Part shown: positions 40,769 through 48,646 of the stretch, one piece after another
Layout: every line of letters starts with the position of its first letter
Numbering within the stretch: the first letter of the stretch is position 1
Source: JAGOBP01 sp964550855
GTDB taxonomy: Bacteria; Chloroflexota; Anaerolineae; Fen-1058
DNA: 64,000 nt
Assembly: GCA_964550855.1 (NCBI GenBank)
Contig: CAZKBQ010000016.1
Coordinates: 1 to 64,000, forward strand
Direction: 5' to 3'
Notes under the pieces: generated by a model
The model's database searches: none
What the model was told of the DNA's origin: nothing
Seen by the model: only the letters and a program-made list of their open reading frames with translations
Position numbers and translations under genes: made by a program

Positions 40769-42094
40769 ATGGACATTGCGCCGATCGTTATCGCTTACTT
40801 CATTCCAATTGGCATCATTCTCATCGCCTGGGGCAGCTGGGACGAAGCGCGCGCCCGCCACGATGCGGCCGTGACGCTGTTTATCATCGCACTGGCCAGC
40901 TGCGCCTATGCGGCGCTGGGTTTCGCGTTCAACTTCGGCGGCGTCGGCCTGCGCCCCGATGCGCCCGCCGGCTTAGCCGGCCTCGATCGCATGTGGTCGC
41001 CGGTCGGTGGCGCCGACAGCGCCTACTGGGGCGTAGTCGGCCTGAACGGCTTCATGCTCGAAGCCGACACCGCCGCGCCGGGCAGCACGGCCCTGCTCTT
41101 CACGCTGTTTGTTCACCAACTCCCGATCGTCTTAGCAGCCGCCCTGATACCCACGCTGGCGCTATCGGGCCGCGCCCGTCCGGCCGCCATCGTGCCGCTC
41201 ACGGTCGTCACCACCAGCGTCACCGTCGCGCTGATCGGCGCGTGGACGTGGGGCGGCGGCTGGCTGTTCAACCTGGGGTACAGCGCCAAGTTCGGCCACG
41301 GCTTCATCGACACGGGCGGCGCGGCATCCATCTTTGCAGCGGCCGGCTGTGCGGCGCTGGCCGCGCTGCTGGCGCTGGGCATCCGGCGCTCGCCCCGGGC
41401 GGCCCCGGAACTGCCGCCGTCGATGCGGCCGCTGCGGTCGGTCACGGGCGCGCTGCTGCTGGGCCTGGGCGTGCTGGGCTGGCTCGCTACCAATCCGGTC
41501 CTGCTCAACATTCGATCAATCGATCTGTCGCGCGCCATGGTCAACGTGCTGCTGGCCGCTTCGGCCGCCGTCATCGTCGCATTTGGCTATGGCTGGTTCA
41601 CCACCGGCCGCCCCAACGCCCAGCTGGCGTCGCGCGGTGCGCTGGCCGGGCTGGTGGCCGCGCTGGCCGGAGCACCTTTCCTCCCCGCGTGGGCGGCGTT
41701 CGTCACGGGCGGCATCGCCGGCGCGTTGCTGCCGCCGGGCATGGTCCTGGTTCAACGCCTGCTGCACTTGGACGACGCCCCGGGCTTCGTGGCCGCAACC
41801 GGGCTGGCCGGTCTGTGGTCGATTCTGGCTGTGGGCGTGTTGGCAGACGGCGTTTACGGTGCGGGCTGGGCGGGCGTGGGCATCAGCGAATATCTGGGCG
41901 TTCCCGGCCAGGGCGTGACCGGCTTGATTGCTGCCGCGAATCTGCCGGCCGATCCCGGACAGTTTTCTGCACAGTTGACCGGCCTCCTGACGATCGCGGT
42001 TGTCTCGTTCATGGTCACATGGCTGACGACGCGCCCCCTGCGGCGCTTTGTATACCCATCCGAAATCGCCGAACAGGACACCGATCTCCTCTGA
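40769..42094 (+). CDS. Ammonium-transporter-like membrane protein lacking pore histidines
   Basis: 441 residues with about 11 membrane helices in Amt/Rh order. Amt landmarks remain: TWGGGWL, GGAASIFAAAG at the place of GGTVVHxxAG, and LLHLDDAPGFVAATGLAG at the place of DDALDVFGVHGVGG. In both places the twin pore His of true transporters is replaced (Phe in the first, Thr in the second by my alignment). It therefore may not conduct ammonium. The kinase gene lies 68 bp downstream, and Amt-histidine kinase sensors are known elsewhere, so a sensing role is plausible. Confidence 0.75.
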   Translation: MDIAPIVIAYFIPIGIILIAWGSWDEARARHDAAVTLFIIALASCAYAALGFAFNFGGVGLRPDAPAGLAGLDRMWSPVGGADSAYWGVVGLNGFMLEADTAAPGSTALLFTLFVHQLPIVLAAALIPTLALSGRARPAAIVPLTVVTTSVTVALIGAWTWGGGWLFNLGYSAKFGHGFIDTGGAASIFAAAGCAALAALLALGIRRSPRAAPELPPSMRPLRSVTGALLLGLGVLGWLATNPVLLNIRSIDLSRAMVNVLLAASAAVIVAFGYGWFTTGRPNAQLASRGALAGLVAALAGAPFLPAWAAFVTGGIAGALLPPGMVLVQRLLHLDDAPGFVAATGLAGLWSILAVGVLADGVYGAGWAGVGISEYLGVPGQGVTGLIAAANLPADPGQFSAQLTGLLTIAVVSFMVTWLTTRPLRRFVYPSEIAEQDTDLL

Positions 42095-42113
42095 GTGAAG
42101 GCCTCTCTGCGCC

Positions 42114-42141
42114 TTGCACGGCTCCTTGCCGATGATATAAT
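42114..42141 (+). promoter_or_regulatory. Promoter of the hybrid histidine kinase gene
   Basis: TTGCAC (42114-42119), a 16-bp spacer and TGATATAAT with TATAAT at 42136-42141, 21 bp before ATG 42163. Confidence 0.65.
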
Positions 42142-42162
42142 CACTCGCAATCGAGGCCGCGC

Positions 42163-45141
42163 ATGTCCACCGGCTATCCGCCTGCCACCATTCTGATCGT
42201 CGACGACGATCCCATGCAGCTTGACTTGTTGGAATCCGTCCTCAAGCGCGCGGGACATGGCGTGTTGCGCGCGGGCAGCGGCGAACAGGCGCTGGCGCTG
42301 GTGGCCGATCGCGCCGACATCGAATTGATGCTGCTCGACGTGATGCTGCCCGGCGATCTGGACGGCCTGGCAGTCTGCCGGCAAGCGCGCGCCGATCCCC
42401 GCCGCCCGTATCTGCCCATCATCATGGTGACCGCCCTGGGCGATGTCGATCAGATCGCGCGGGGGCTAGAAGCGGGCGCCGACGATTACATCACCAAGCC
42501 GTTTTCCGTGCGCGAGATCCTGGCACGCGTGCAGGCGGCGCTGCGCATCCGCCGCATGCAGCGCGATCTGTCTGAGACACAGCACCGCTACCGCGTGTTG
42601 GTTGAAACGTCGCGCGATCTGATCTTCACACTCGACACTGCCGGTCGCCTCACCTACGTGAGTCCCATGTGCGAAGCGTTGACCGGCTACACCGTCGAAA
42701 CTCTATTGGCCGACGAGCAGCCGTTTGCGCGCTTCGTTCATCCGGCCGATCAGGCGCGGCTGAGCGCGTGGCTGGATCATCGGCTGCAGCGCGCCGACGA
42801 CGACACCGATCTGGAGTTCCGCATTGTGCGCGCCGACGGCCGGCAGCGCTGGGTGAACTTGAGGTGGTCCACGATCTACGATCGGGCCGGGCGGCCCATC
42901 GGGTTGCAGGGTGCACTGCGCGATGTGACGCATCGCCGCGAGAGCGAAGCGGCCACCTGGCGGCGCTCGCAGGAACTGGCCGCCCTCAATCTCATCGCCA
43001 GCCGCATCACCCAGTCGCTGGAATTAAAGACGGCGCTGGACGAGGCGCTGGATGCACTGCTCGAAGTGTTGGGCGTGGAATACGGCGCCATTCATATTGC
43101 CGACAACACCCTGGCCATCCGCGGCCTGCCCGCTCCCGAAGCGCGCCAGGCGTTTGCGACAGCCATTGATGCGCTCGTGACACCTGAACCCGAACTGCTG
43201 GTGGTGCGCGAACCGCTGGAAACGCCAGCCGAACGCATGCCGCCCGCGCTCAAAGCACTGGGCGTTCAGGCTGTGCTGGCGCAGCCGCTGCGTGAACGCG
43301 GCGCGGCCAGCGGCGTGATGGTCCTGGCCAGCCGCGATTACGGCAAATTCGACCCGATGGAGGTGACCCTGGTCGGCACCGTCGCCGAGCAAATCGGCGT
43401 GGCCCTGACCAACGCGCGCCTGTATGAGGACGCCCGCCACCGGGCTGAGCAGCTGGCCCTGCTCAACGAAGTCAGCCGCATGATGACCAGCACGCTGGAC
43501 CTGGAGAAAGTGCTGCGCGTGATCATGGAGGCGACGGTCAGCATGCTGCAGGGCGAGGCCGGATCAGTATTACTACTTAACGAAGACAGCGGCGAGTTGA
43601 CTTTTGCGGCCGCGGTCGGGCCGGGGGCCGATCAGCTGCGCGGCGTGCGGCTGCCGGCCGGAGCCGGGCTGGCCGGCCAGGCCGTGCGCGAAGGCCGCTC
43701 CATCCTGATCGGCGACGCGCAGCGCGAGCAGCACTTTTACGACGGCGTTGATCAGCAGACCGGCCTGCTGACGCGCGGGCTGGTGGCCACGCCGCTGCGC
43801 GCGCGCGATCGCATCATCGGCGTGATGGAAGTCATCAACAAGCGGGGCGGCCCGTTCACCGCCGACGATGTCCAGCTGCTGGACATGCTGGCGCCCACCG
43901 CCGCCTCGGCCATCGAGAACGCGCGCCTGTACGCGCGCGAGACGCAGCTGTCGGACGAAGTGCGCCGCCGCAACCGCGAGCTCAGCGTGCTGCACGCGCT
44001 GTCGGCCGCGCTCAGCGAATCGCTGGAAATCAAGCAAGTGATGGACGCGGCGCTGGCCGTGCTGCAGCCTGAGTTGGAATTTGACTATGGCGGGTTGAGT
44101 CTGAATGCGGCTGATCTCACGGCGAGTGTCAACAGTCCGGCCGCCGGCTCGCCACAGCCCGATCGGTCACCGGCGGCCCAACGGTTCGTACGTCAGGCCC
44201 TGTCGCAGCGCGCCGTCAAAGTGCGGTCGCACACAGCGGAGTGGCGCGCCGCCCACATCGGCGCTTTTGCGGCTGTCCCGTTGTGGGGGCACGATCATAT
44301 TCAGGGCGTGATGCAGCTGGCGTGGCGCGAGCCGCGCCCGTATCTCAGTTCGCTCGTCTCGCTGCTCGAAGCGATCGGGCAGCAGATCGGCGTGGCCATC
44401 GAGCGCGCGCACCTGTACGAAGTGGCGCAGCATCGCGCCGTCGAGATCGAACGTTCGCATCGCCAGCTGGTTCAATCGGAGAAGCTGGCGGCCACCGGAC
44501 GGCTGGCCATGTCGCTGGCCCACGAGATCAACAATCCTTTGCAGGCCATTCAGAACTGCCTGCACCTGGTTCTGGAGTTTCCGCTGGAGGAGGATCGCCG
44601 CCGGTACTATCTTGGCATGGCGCGCGAAGAAGTGGAGCGGTTGAGCATGCTGGTGCAGAGCATGTTGGATTTTTACCGCCCGTCGCGCAGCGAGCAGCCC
44701 ACCGCCGATGTCCAGGCCGTGATTGAACGGGTGCTGGCGCTGGCCGATCAGAAGATGCGCAACAACCAGGTGGAATTGACGGTGAGTTTTCCACCCGATC
44801 GCGTGATGGCGCAGATCGCGCCGGATCAGCTGGGCCAGGTGTGCCTGAACCTGATCATGAACGCCGTCGAAGCGATGGATAACGGCGGTCGGCTGGACAT
44901 CACCACCCGCGCCAATCACGACTGGATCGAAACCGTGTTTGCCGACAATGGGCCGGGCATACCTGCGGCCGATCTGCCGCACATCTTTGAGCCGTTCTAC
45001 ACCACCAAAAACGAAGGTACCGGCCTGGGCCTGGCCATCAGCTTCACCATCATCGAACGACACGGCGGCACGCTGCAGGCCGCCAGCGAGCCAGGCCGCG
45101 GCGCGACTTTTACGCTGCGTTTGCCCAAAGCCCTGAGTTAA
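42163..45141 (+). CDS. Hybrid sensor histidine kinase, REC-PAS-GAFx3-HisKA-HATPase
   Basis: 992 residues, no membrane segment. An N-terminal receiver (1-120) has phospho-acceptor D59 and acidic D14-D16. PAS spans about 135-250, and three GAF domains about 275-425, 435-600 and 620-765. The H-box MSLAHEINNPL has His787. The HATPase_c domain (about 870-990) has NLIMNAVEAM, DNGPGIP and GTGLGLAIS. This is the only kinase visible in the signalling island. It is followed 16 bp later by an OmpR-type regulator, its likely cognate partner. Confidence 0.95.
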   Translation: MSTGYPPATILIVDDDPMQLDLLESVLKRAGHGVLRAGSGEQALALVADRADIELMLLDVMLPGDLDGLAVCRQARADPRRPYLPIIMVTALGDVDQIARGLEAGADDYITKPFSVREILARVQAALRIRRMQRDLSETQHRYRVLVETSRDLIFTLDTAGRLTYVSPMCEALTGYTVETLLADEQPFARFVHPADQARLSAWLDHRLQRADDDTDLEFRIVRADGRQRWVNLRWSTIYDRAGRPIGLQGALRDVTHRRESEAATWRRSQELAALNLIASRITQSLELKTALDEALDALLEVLGVEYGAIHIADNTLAIRGLPAPEARQAFATAIDALVTPEPELLVVREPLETPAERMPPALKALGVQAVLAQPLRERGAASGVMVLASRDYGKFDPMEVTLVGTVAEQIGVALTNARLYEDARHRAEQLALLNEVSRMMTSTLDLEKVLRVIMEATVSMLQGEAGSVLLLNEDSGELTFAAAVGPGADQLRGVRLPAGAGLAGQAVREGRSILIGDAQREQHFYDGVDQQTGLLTRGLVATPLRARDRIIGVMEVINKRGGPFTADDVQLLDMLAPTAASAIENARLYARETQLSDEVRRRNRELSVLHALSAALSESLEIKQVMDAALAVLQPELEFDYGGLSLNAADLTASVNSPAAGSPQPDRSPAAQRFVRQALSQRAVKVRSHTAEWRAAHIGAFAAVPLWGHDHIQGVMQLAWREPRPYLSSLVSLLEAIGQQIGVAIERAHLYEVAQHRAVEIERSHRQLVQSEKLAATGRLAMSLAHEINNPLQAIQNCLHLVLEFPLEEDRRRYYLGMAREEVERLSMLVQSMLDFYRPSRSEQPTADVQAVIERVLALADQKMRNNQVELTVSFPPDRVMAQIAPDQLGQVCLNLIMNAVEAMDNGGRLDITTRANHDWIETVFADNGPGIPAADLPHIFEPFYTTKNEGTGLGLAISFTIIERHGGTLQAASEPGRGATFTLRLPKALS

Positions 45142-45157
45142 TTCCGCGAGGTGATTC

Positions 45158-45949
45158 ATGCTGCAAGGCGCCAAAATCCTGATCGTGGACGACGAACGCA
45201 CCACCCGGTTGTCGTTGTCGGAGATCTTCACCCTGCGCGGCGCCGCGACGACTGTCGCGGCCGACGGGCAGGAAGCGCTGAACCTCATCGCGAAGAATAC
45301 TTATGACCTTATCATCCTCGACATCAAGATGCCGGGCATCAGCGGCTTGCAGGTGCTGGAGACCGTACAGCAGACCACGCCGGCCACCATCGTCATCCTG
45401 CTAACCGCCCATGCCACTGTCGATTCTGCCATTCGCGCGCTGCGACAGGGCGCGTTTGATTACCTGCTCAAACCCGCGCAGCCCAAGACCATCATCGAAG
45501 TCGTCGAGCGCGGCCTGGCCAAGCGGCAGGAGTACGCGCGCCGACAGAATCTGGTGGGTTTGATGGAGCAGACGGTCGAGGCTTTTAAGCGCAATGAGAC
45601 AGTCATCGGGGCCGTTGCGCCGGAAAAAACGGTGTTGTCGGCCGGCAACATCTCCATCGATCTGGGCCGCCGCGAAGCACGCCTGGATGACCGACTGCTC
45701 GATCTGACGCCGACTGAGTTTGATACGCTGATCCACTTCATCAGACATGCCGATAGCGTGGTCAGTTGTCGGGATCTCGTTAAAGCCGTTCACGATTATG
45801 ATACAACCGAGCACGCGGCCCGGCCGATCATGCGGGTGCACATTCATCGACTGCGCCAGAAGATCGAAGTGGATGCCGCCAATCCGAAGCGACTGGTCAC
45901 CGTGCGCTCTGCCGGTTACATGCTGACCTCAACCCCCCGCTCCACCTGA
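45158..45949 (+). CDS. Response regulator with winged-helix output (OmpR type)
   Basis: 263 residues. The receiver has D11-D12, phospho-acceptor D55 (LIILDIKMPG), Thr in LLTAHA and Lys in LLKPAQ. An unusually long linker (about 125-165) precedes the Trans_reg_C winged helix, with LDLTPTEFDTLIHF and RVHIHRLRQKIE plus the closing VRSAGYML. It binds DNA as a dimer after phosphorylation. Gene order suggests it is served by the hybrid kinase 16 bp upstream. Confidence 0.95.
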   Translation: MLQGAKILIVDDERTTRLSLSEIFTLRGAATTVAADGQEALNLIAKNTYDLIILDIKMPGISGLQVLETVQQTTPATIVILLTAHATVDSAIRALRQGAFDYLLKPAQPKTIIEVVERGLAKRQEYARRQNLVGLMEQTVEAFKRNETVIGAVAPEKTVLSAGNISIDLGRREARLDDRLLDLTPTEFDTLIHFIRHADSVVSCRDLVKAVHDYDTTEHAARPIMRVHIHRLRQKIEVDAANPKRLVTVRSAGYMLTSTPRST

Positions 45950-45984
45950 TTACTTCAACGCCGTCTCCGCAAGCTAATCGCAAT

Positions 45985-46036
45985 GCTATTGCAACGCAAT
46001 AGCAAGCCATAATCCGTGTAGATTGTGCTAATCTAC
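45985..46036. promoter_or_regulatory. Two perfect inverted repeats before the sensor operon
   Basis: GCTATTGC-AAC-GCAATAGC (45985-46003) and GTAGATT-GTGCT-AATCTAC (46018-46036). They lie in an AT-rich 153-bp gap after the OmpR-type regulator and before the receiver operon. Neither has a T-tract, so operator sites are more likely than terminators. I see no confident -10/-35 pair here. Confidence 0.6.
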
Positions 46037-46102
46037 CAACGATTAAATGCGCGTATTGTGCGTGAGATGGTGCGATTTTGTGCGCCAGCGTGAGGTGGAG
46101 GA

Positions 46103-46957
46103 ATGAGCAGCCTACGGATTCTGGTTGTTGACGATGAAGCGCCCACCCGCAACTTCCTCTGCGACGGGCTGGGCGCGCTCGGCATCACCGATCAGGCGAT
46201 CGGCGTCGCCTCGGCCGAGGACGCGCTGGAACAGGCGCGCCGGGAGCCGCCGGACCTGGTCATCTCCGACATTCGCATGACGGGGCTGAACGGACTTGAC
46301 CTGGCGCGCTACCTGCGGCAGAGCTGCCCGGACACCAAAGTGATTCTGGTAACGGGCTACAGCACGCGCGACATCGAAAAGACCGCCTCGGCGCTGGGCG
46401 TCGATGCGCTCATCCGCAAGCCGTTTGGCCTGGAAGCGCTGGGCGAAGCCGTGCGCCGAGCGCTTAGCCAGACCCGCAGCGCCCGGGCCGACCAGAGCGG
46501 ACTGGCGCCTGCCGCCATCGATGCGGTGGCGCGCCGGCTGGACATGCTCAAACGGGATGTGGGCGCGCAATGGATGGCGTTGATCGACGCCGAGCACCAC
46601 ATTCACCTTCAAAGCGGTTCCGCCGACAATCTGGACGGCGCGCTGGCGCAAGTCTTCAAGCAGGGCTGGATTGCGGCGATCATGGCGGCCAGCGGACACA
46701 GCGGCCCGTCATTCGTTTACCTTGAAGGCCAGCCGCACGACATCTACCTGACCAGCGTCGATCAGCAATACTGCCTCGCCTTCGTTTACGATCGCCGCTG
46801 GCAGGCCAATCGGGTGGGCGCGGTCTGGCTCACCGTCAAGCAGTCCGTCCCCGAACTGTCGCGCCAGCTGTCCAACGCCAACGGCAGCCGGCTGCCCAAC
46901 GGCCAGGCCGCGGTCACGACCTCGCCCAACTACCACACTCCAGGACAGGCCGCATGA
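46103..46957 (+). CDS. Receiver protein with C-terminal roadblock-like domain
   Basis: 284 residues. REC (1-120) has D10-D11, phospho-acceptor D56 and Lys in LIRKPF. After a helical linker, residues about 160-255 form an alpha/beta domain (WMALIDAEHHIHLQSG, then IAAIMAASG, SFVYLEGQPHDIYLTSV and CLAFVYDRRW). This reads like a Roadblock/LC7-type domain, a dimer module often linked to small GTPases, but no GTPase is seen. GTGGAGG precedes the ATG. First gene of the long operon; it overlaps the next by 4 bp. Confidence 0.8.
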   Translation: MSSLRILVVDDEAPTRNFLCDGLGALGITDQAIGVASAEDALEQARREPPDLVISDIRMTGLNGLDLARYLRQSCPDTKVILVTGYSTRDIEKTASALGVDALIRKPFGLEALGEAVRRALSQTRSARADQSGLAPAAIDAVARRLDMLKRDVGAQWMALIDAEHHIHLQSGSADNLDGALAQVFKQGWIAAIMAASGHSGPSFVYLEGQPHDIYLTSVDQQYCLAFVYDRRWQANRVGAVWLTVKQSVPELSRQLSNANGSRLPNGQAAVTTSPNYHTPGQAA

Positions 46958-47325
46958 GCAAGAGAATTCTTTACATCGAAGACAACCCGGAAAACCGCCT
47001 GCTGGTTCGGCGGGTGCTTGAGATCGAAGGCTACACGATCATCGAAGCAACCGACGGTGCGGCCGGCCTGACGGCCGCCGAAACGCAGGCCCCCGACTTG
47101 ATCCTGATGGACATCAACCTGCCCGAACTGGACGGGTATGAGGTGACGGCCCGGCTCAAGCAGCTGCCCAGCCTGCGCCGGGTGCCCATCATCGCCGTGA
47201 CCGCCAACGTTATGCGAGGCGATCGGGAAAAGACGCTGGCCGCCGGTTGTGACGGCTACATCCAAAAACCCATCGACATCGATCAGCTGCCTGCTCAAAT
47301 TGAGCGGTTCTTGCAAAGGAGCTAG
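46954..47325 (+). CDS. Single-domain response regulator (CheY/DivK-like)
   Basis: 123 residues, receiver only. Acidic pair E9-D10, phospho-acceptor D53 in LILMDINLPELDG, conserved Thr in AVTANV and Lys in YIQKPID. The N-terminal YIEDNPENR is typical of DivK-like regulators acting as phosphate shuttles or allosteric partners. It starts within the stop of the previous gene (ATGA). Confidence 0.93.
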   Translation: MSKRILYIEDNPENRLLVRRVLEIEGYTIIEATDGAAGLTAAETQAPDLILMDINLPELDGYEVTARLKQLPSLRRVPIIAVTANVMRGDREKTLAAGCDGYIQKPIDIDQLPAQIERFLQRS

Positions 47326-47329
47326 TACC

Positions 47330-47788
47330 ATGAGCGAAGTGAATGCGTCCGCCGCCGCCGCCACCCGGCCCCCACGCGCCCCGATTGAACCGGCCAATGC
47401 CTACGTGCTGGTCGTCGAAGACAACATCCAGAACTTCGTCCTGATCGCGCGGCTGATGGCGTTTCTGGGCGTCAAGCAGTGCCAGTGGAAAGCGTCGGGC
47501 TGGCAGGTGCTCGAATTCGCGGACAGCATGCCGCGCGTCGATTTGATCCTGATGGACATTCACCTGCCCTACGAAGACGGCTTCGAGGCGCTGGGGCGGC
47601 TGCGCGCCGAACCGCGTTTCAAAGACACCCTGATCGTCGCCGTCACCGCCGACTCTAATGAAGGCACGCTCAACCGCGCGCGCAAAACGGGTTTCGATGG
47701 CTTCATCGGCAAGCCGATCGATCCCGATCGCTTTCCCGATCAGATCCGGCTCATCCTCAAAGGCGAGCCGGTGTGGACCCTGCACTAA
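47330..47788 (+). CDS. Single-domain response regulator
   Basis: 152 residues with a 24-residue Ala/Pro-rich N-terminal extension. Receiver residues are E30-D31, D76 (LILMDIHLPYEDG), Thr in AVTADS and Lys in FIGKPID. ATG 47330 has AAAGGAG 9 nt upstream; a longer frame from 47249 is inside the previous gene. Divergent from its neighbour (WKASGWQV in place of the usual helix 2), so a different partner is likely. Confidence 0.9.
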   Translation: MSEVNASAAAATRPPRAPIEPANAYVLVVEDNIQNFVLIARLMAFLGVKQCQWKASGWQVLEFADSMPRVDLILMDIHLPYEDGFEALGRLRAEPRFKDTLIVAVTADSNEGTLNRARKTGFDGFIGKPIDPDRFPDQIRLILKGEPVWTLH

Positions 47789-47794
47789 TTAGTC

Positions 47795-48646
47795 ATGCTT
47801 ACCTGGCCCGAGGTTCGATCCGTGGATACGGCCCCGCAGCCGGCGTCACGTCGCCCGTTTGTCATCGCGGTCGGCAGCCAGAAAGGCGGCGTCTCCAAGA
47901 CCACCACCACGCTCTCGTTGGGAGCGTGCCTGGCCGAAGGCGCGCGCAGCGTTCTACTGCTTGATCTTGATCCGCAGGCGAATTTGACCATGGCGCTGGG
48001 CGTCAATCCGGCCGGCGTGCGCCGCATGGTGGGCGACGCGCTGCTCGATCAAACCTCGCTGCTGGCCGTCAGCCGCGAAAGCGCCGTGCCCGGCCTCGAT
48101 CTGGTGCCGGCCAACCAGGGGCTGTTGATGCTGGACAAGGCGCTGTTTGGCCGGCCCGGCTACGAATACCGGCTGCGCCAGCAGCTGCACTCACCGCAGA
48201 CCGCGCACTACGACGTCGTGCTCATCGACTGCCCGCCCGCTTTCGGCACGCTGACGATGAACGCCCTGACCGCCGCCGACCTGCTGCTGATCCCCGTCAC
48301 CTGCGAATATTTCTCGGCGCGCTCGCTGCAGCAATTTCTGGAGCTGGTGCAGCTGATCGGGCACAAGACCAACCCGCACCTGCAATATCGTCTGGTCATC
48401 ACGCTGTTCGATCGGCGCAACCGCATCAGCCACGTCATTCACGATCAACTGCGCGGCACGTTCAAACAGGCCGTGCTGAACACCATCATTTCCATCGACA
48501 CCCGGCTGCGCGAAAGTCCCGTGTTGGGCCAGCCCATTACGCGCTATGCGCCCCAGTCGCGCGGCGCCGCCGAATATCAGAAGCTGGCGGCCGAAGTCTG
48601 GCAGATCGTTACGGAGTTGAGTCAAGATGACCAAACGCAAGCGTGA
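47795..48646 (+). CDS. ParA/MinD-family ATPase
   Basis: 283 residues. The deviant Walker A KGGVSKTT (residues 30-37) keeps the signature Lys30 but has Ser where Gly is usual. Walker A' LLLDLDPQANLT and Walker B VVLIDCPPAFGTL follow. No ParB gene or parS cluster is visible, so plasmid/chromosome partition is unlikely. Orphan ParA proteins position chemoreceptor arrays and carboxysomes in other bacteria; here it sits between receivers and giant sensor proteins, suggesting it spaces a sensory complex (inference). It overlaps the next gene by 20 bp. Confidence 0.9.
   Translation: MLTWPEVRSVDTAPQPASRRPFVIAVGSQKGGVSKTTTTLSLGACLAEGARSVLLLDLDPQANLTMALGVNPAGVRRMVGDALLDQTSLLAVSRESAVPGLDLVPANQGLLMLDKALFGRPGYEYRLRQQLHSPQTAHYDVVLIDCPPAFGTLTMNALTAADLLLIPVTCEYFSARSLQQFLELVQLIGHKTNPHLQYRLVITLFDRRNRISHVIHDQLRGTFKQAVLNTIISIDTRLRESPVLGQPITRYAPQSRGAAEYQKLAAEVWQIVTELSQDDQTQA

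Noticed and set aside
40753..42135. Alternative plus-strand frame of about 460 codons over the Amt-like gene
   Set aside because: It is Arg/Gly/Pro-rich low-complexity sequence, while the 40769-42094 frame has regular membrane helices and Amt motifs.
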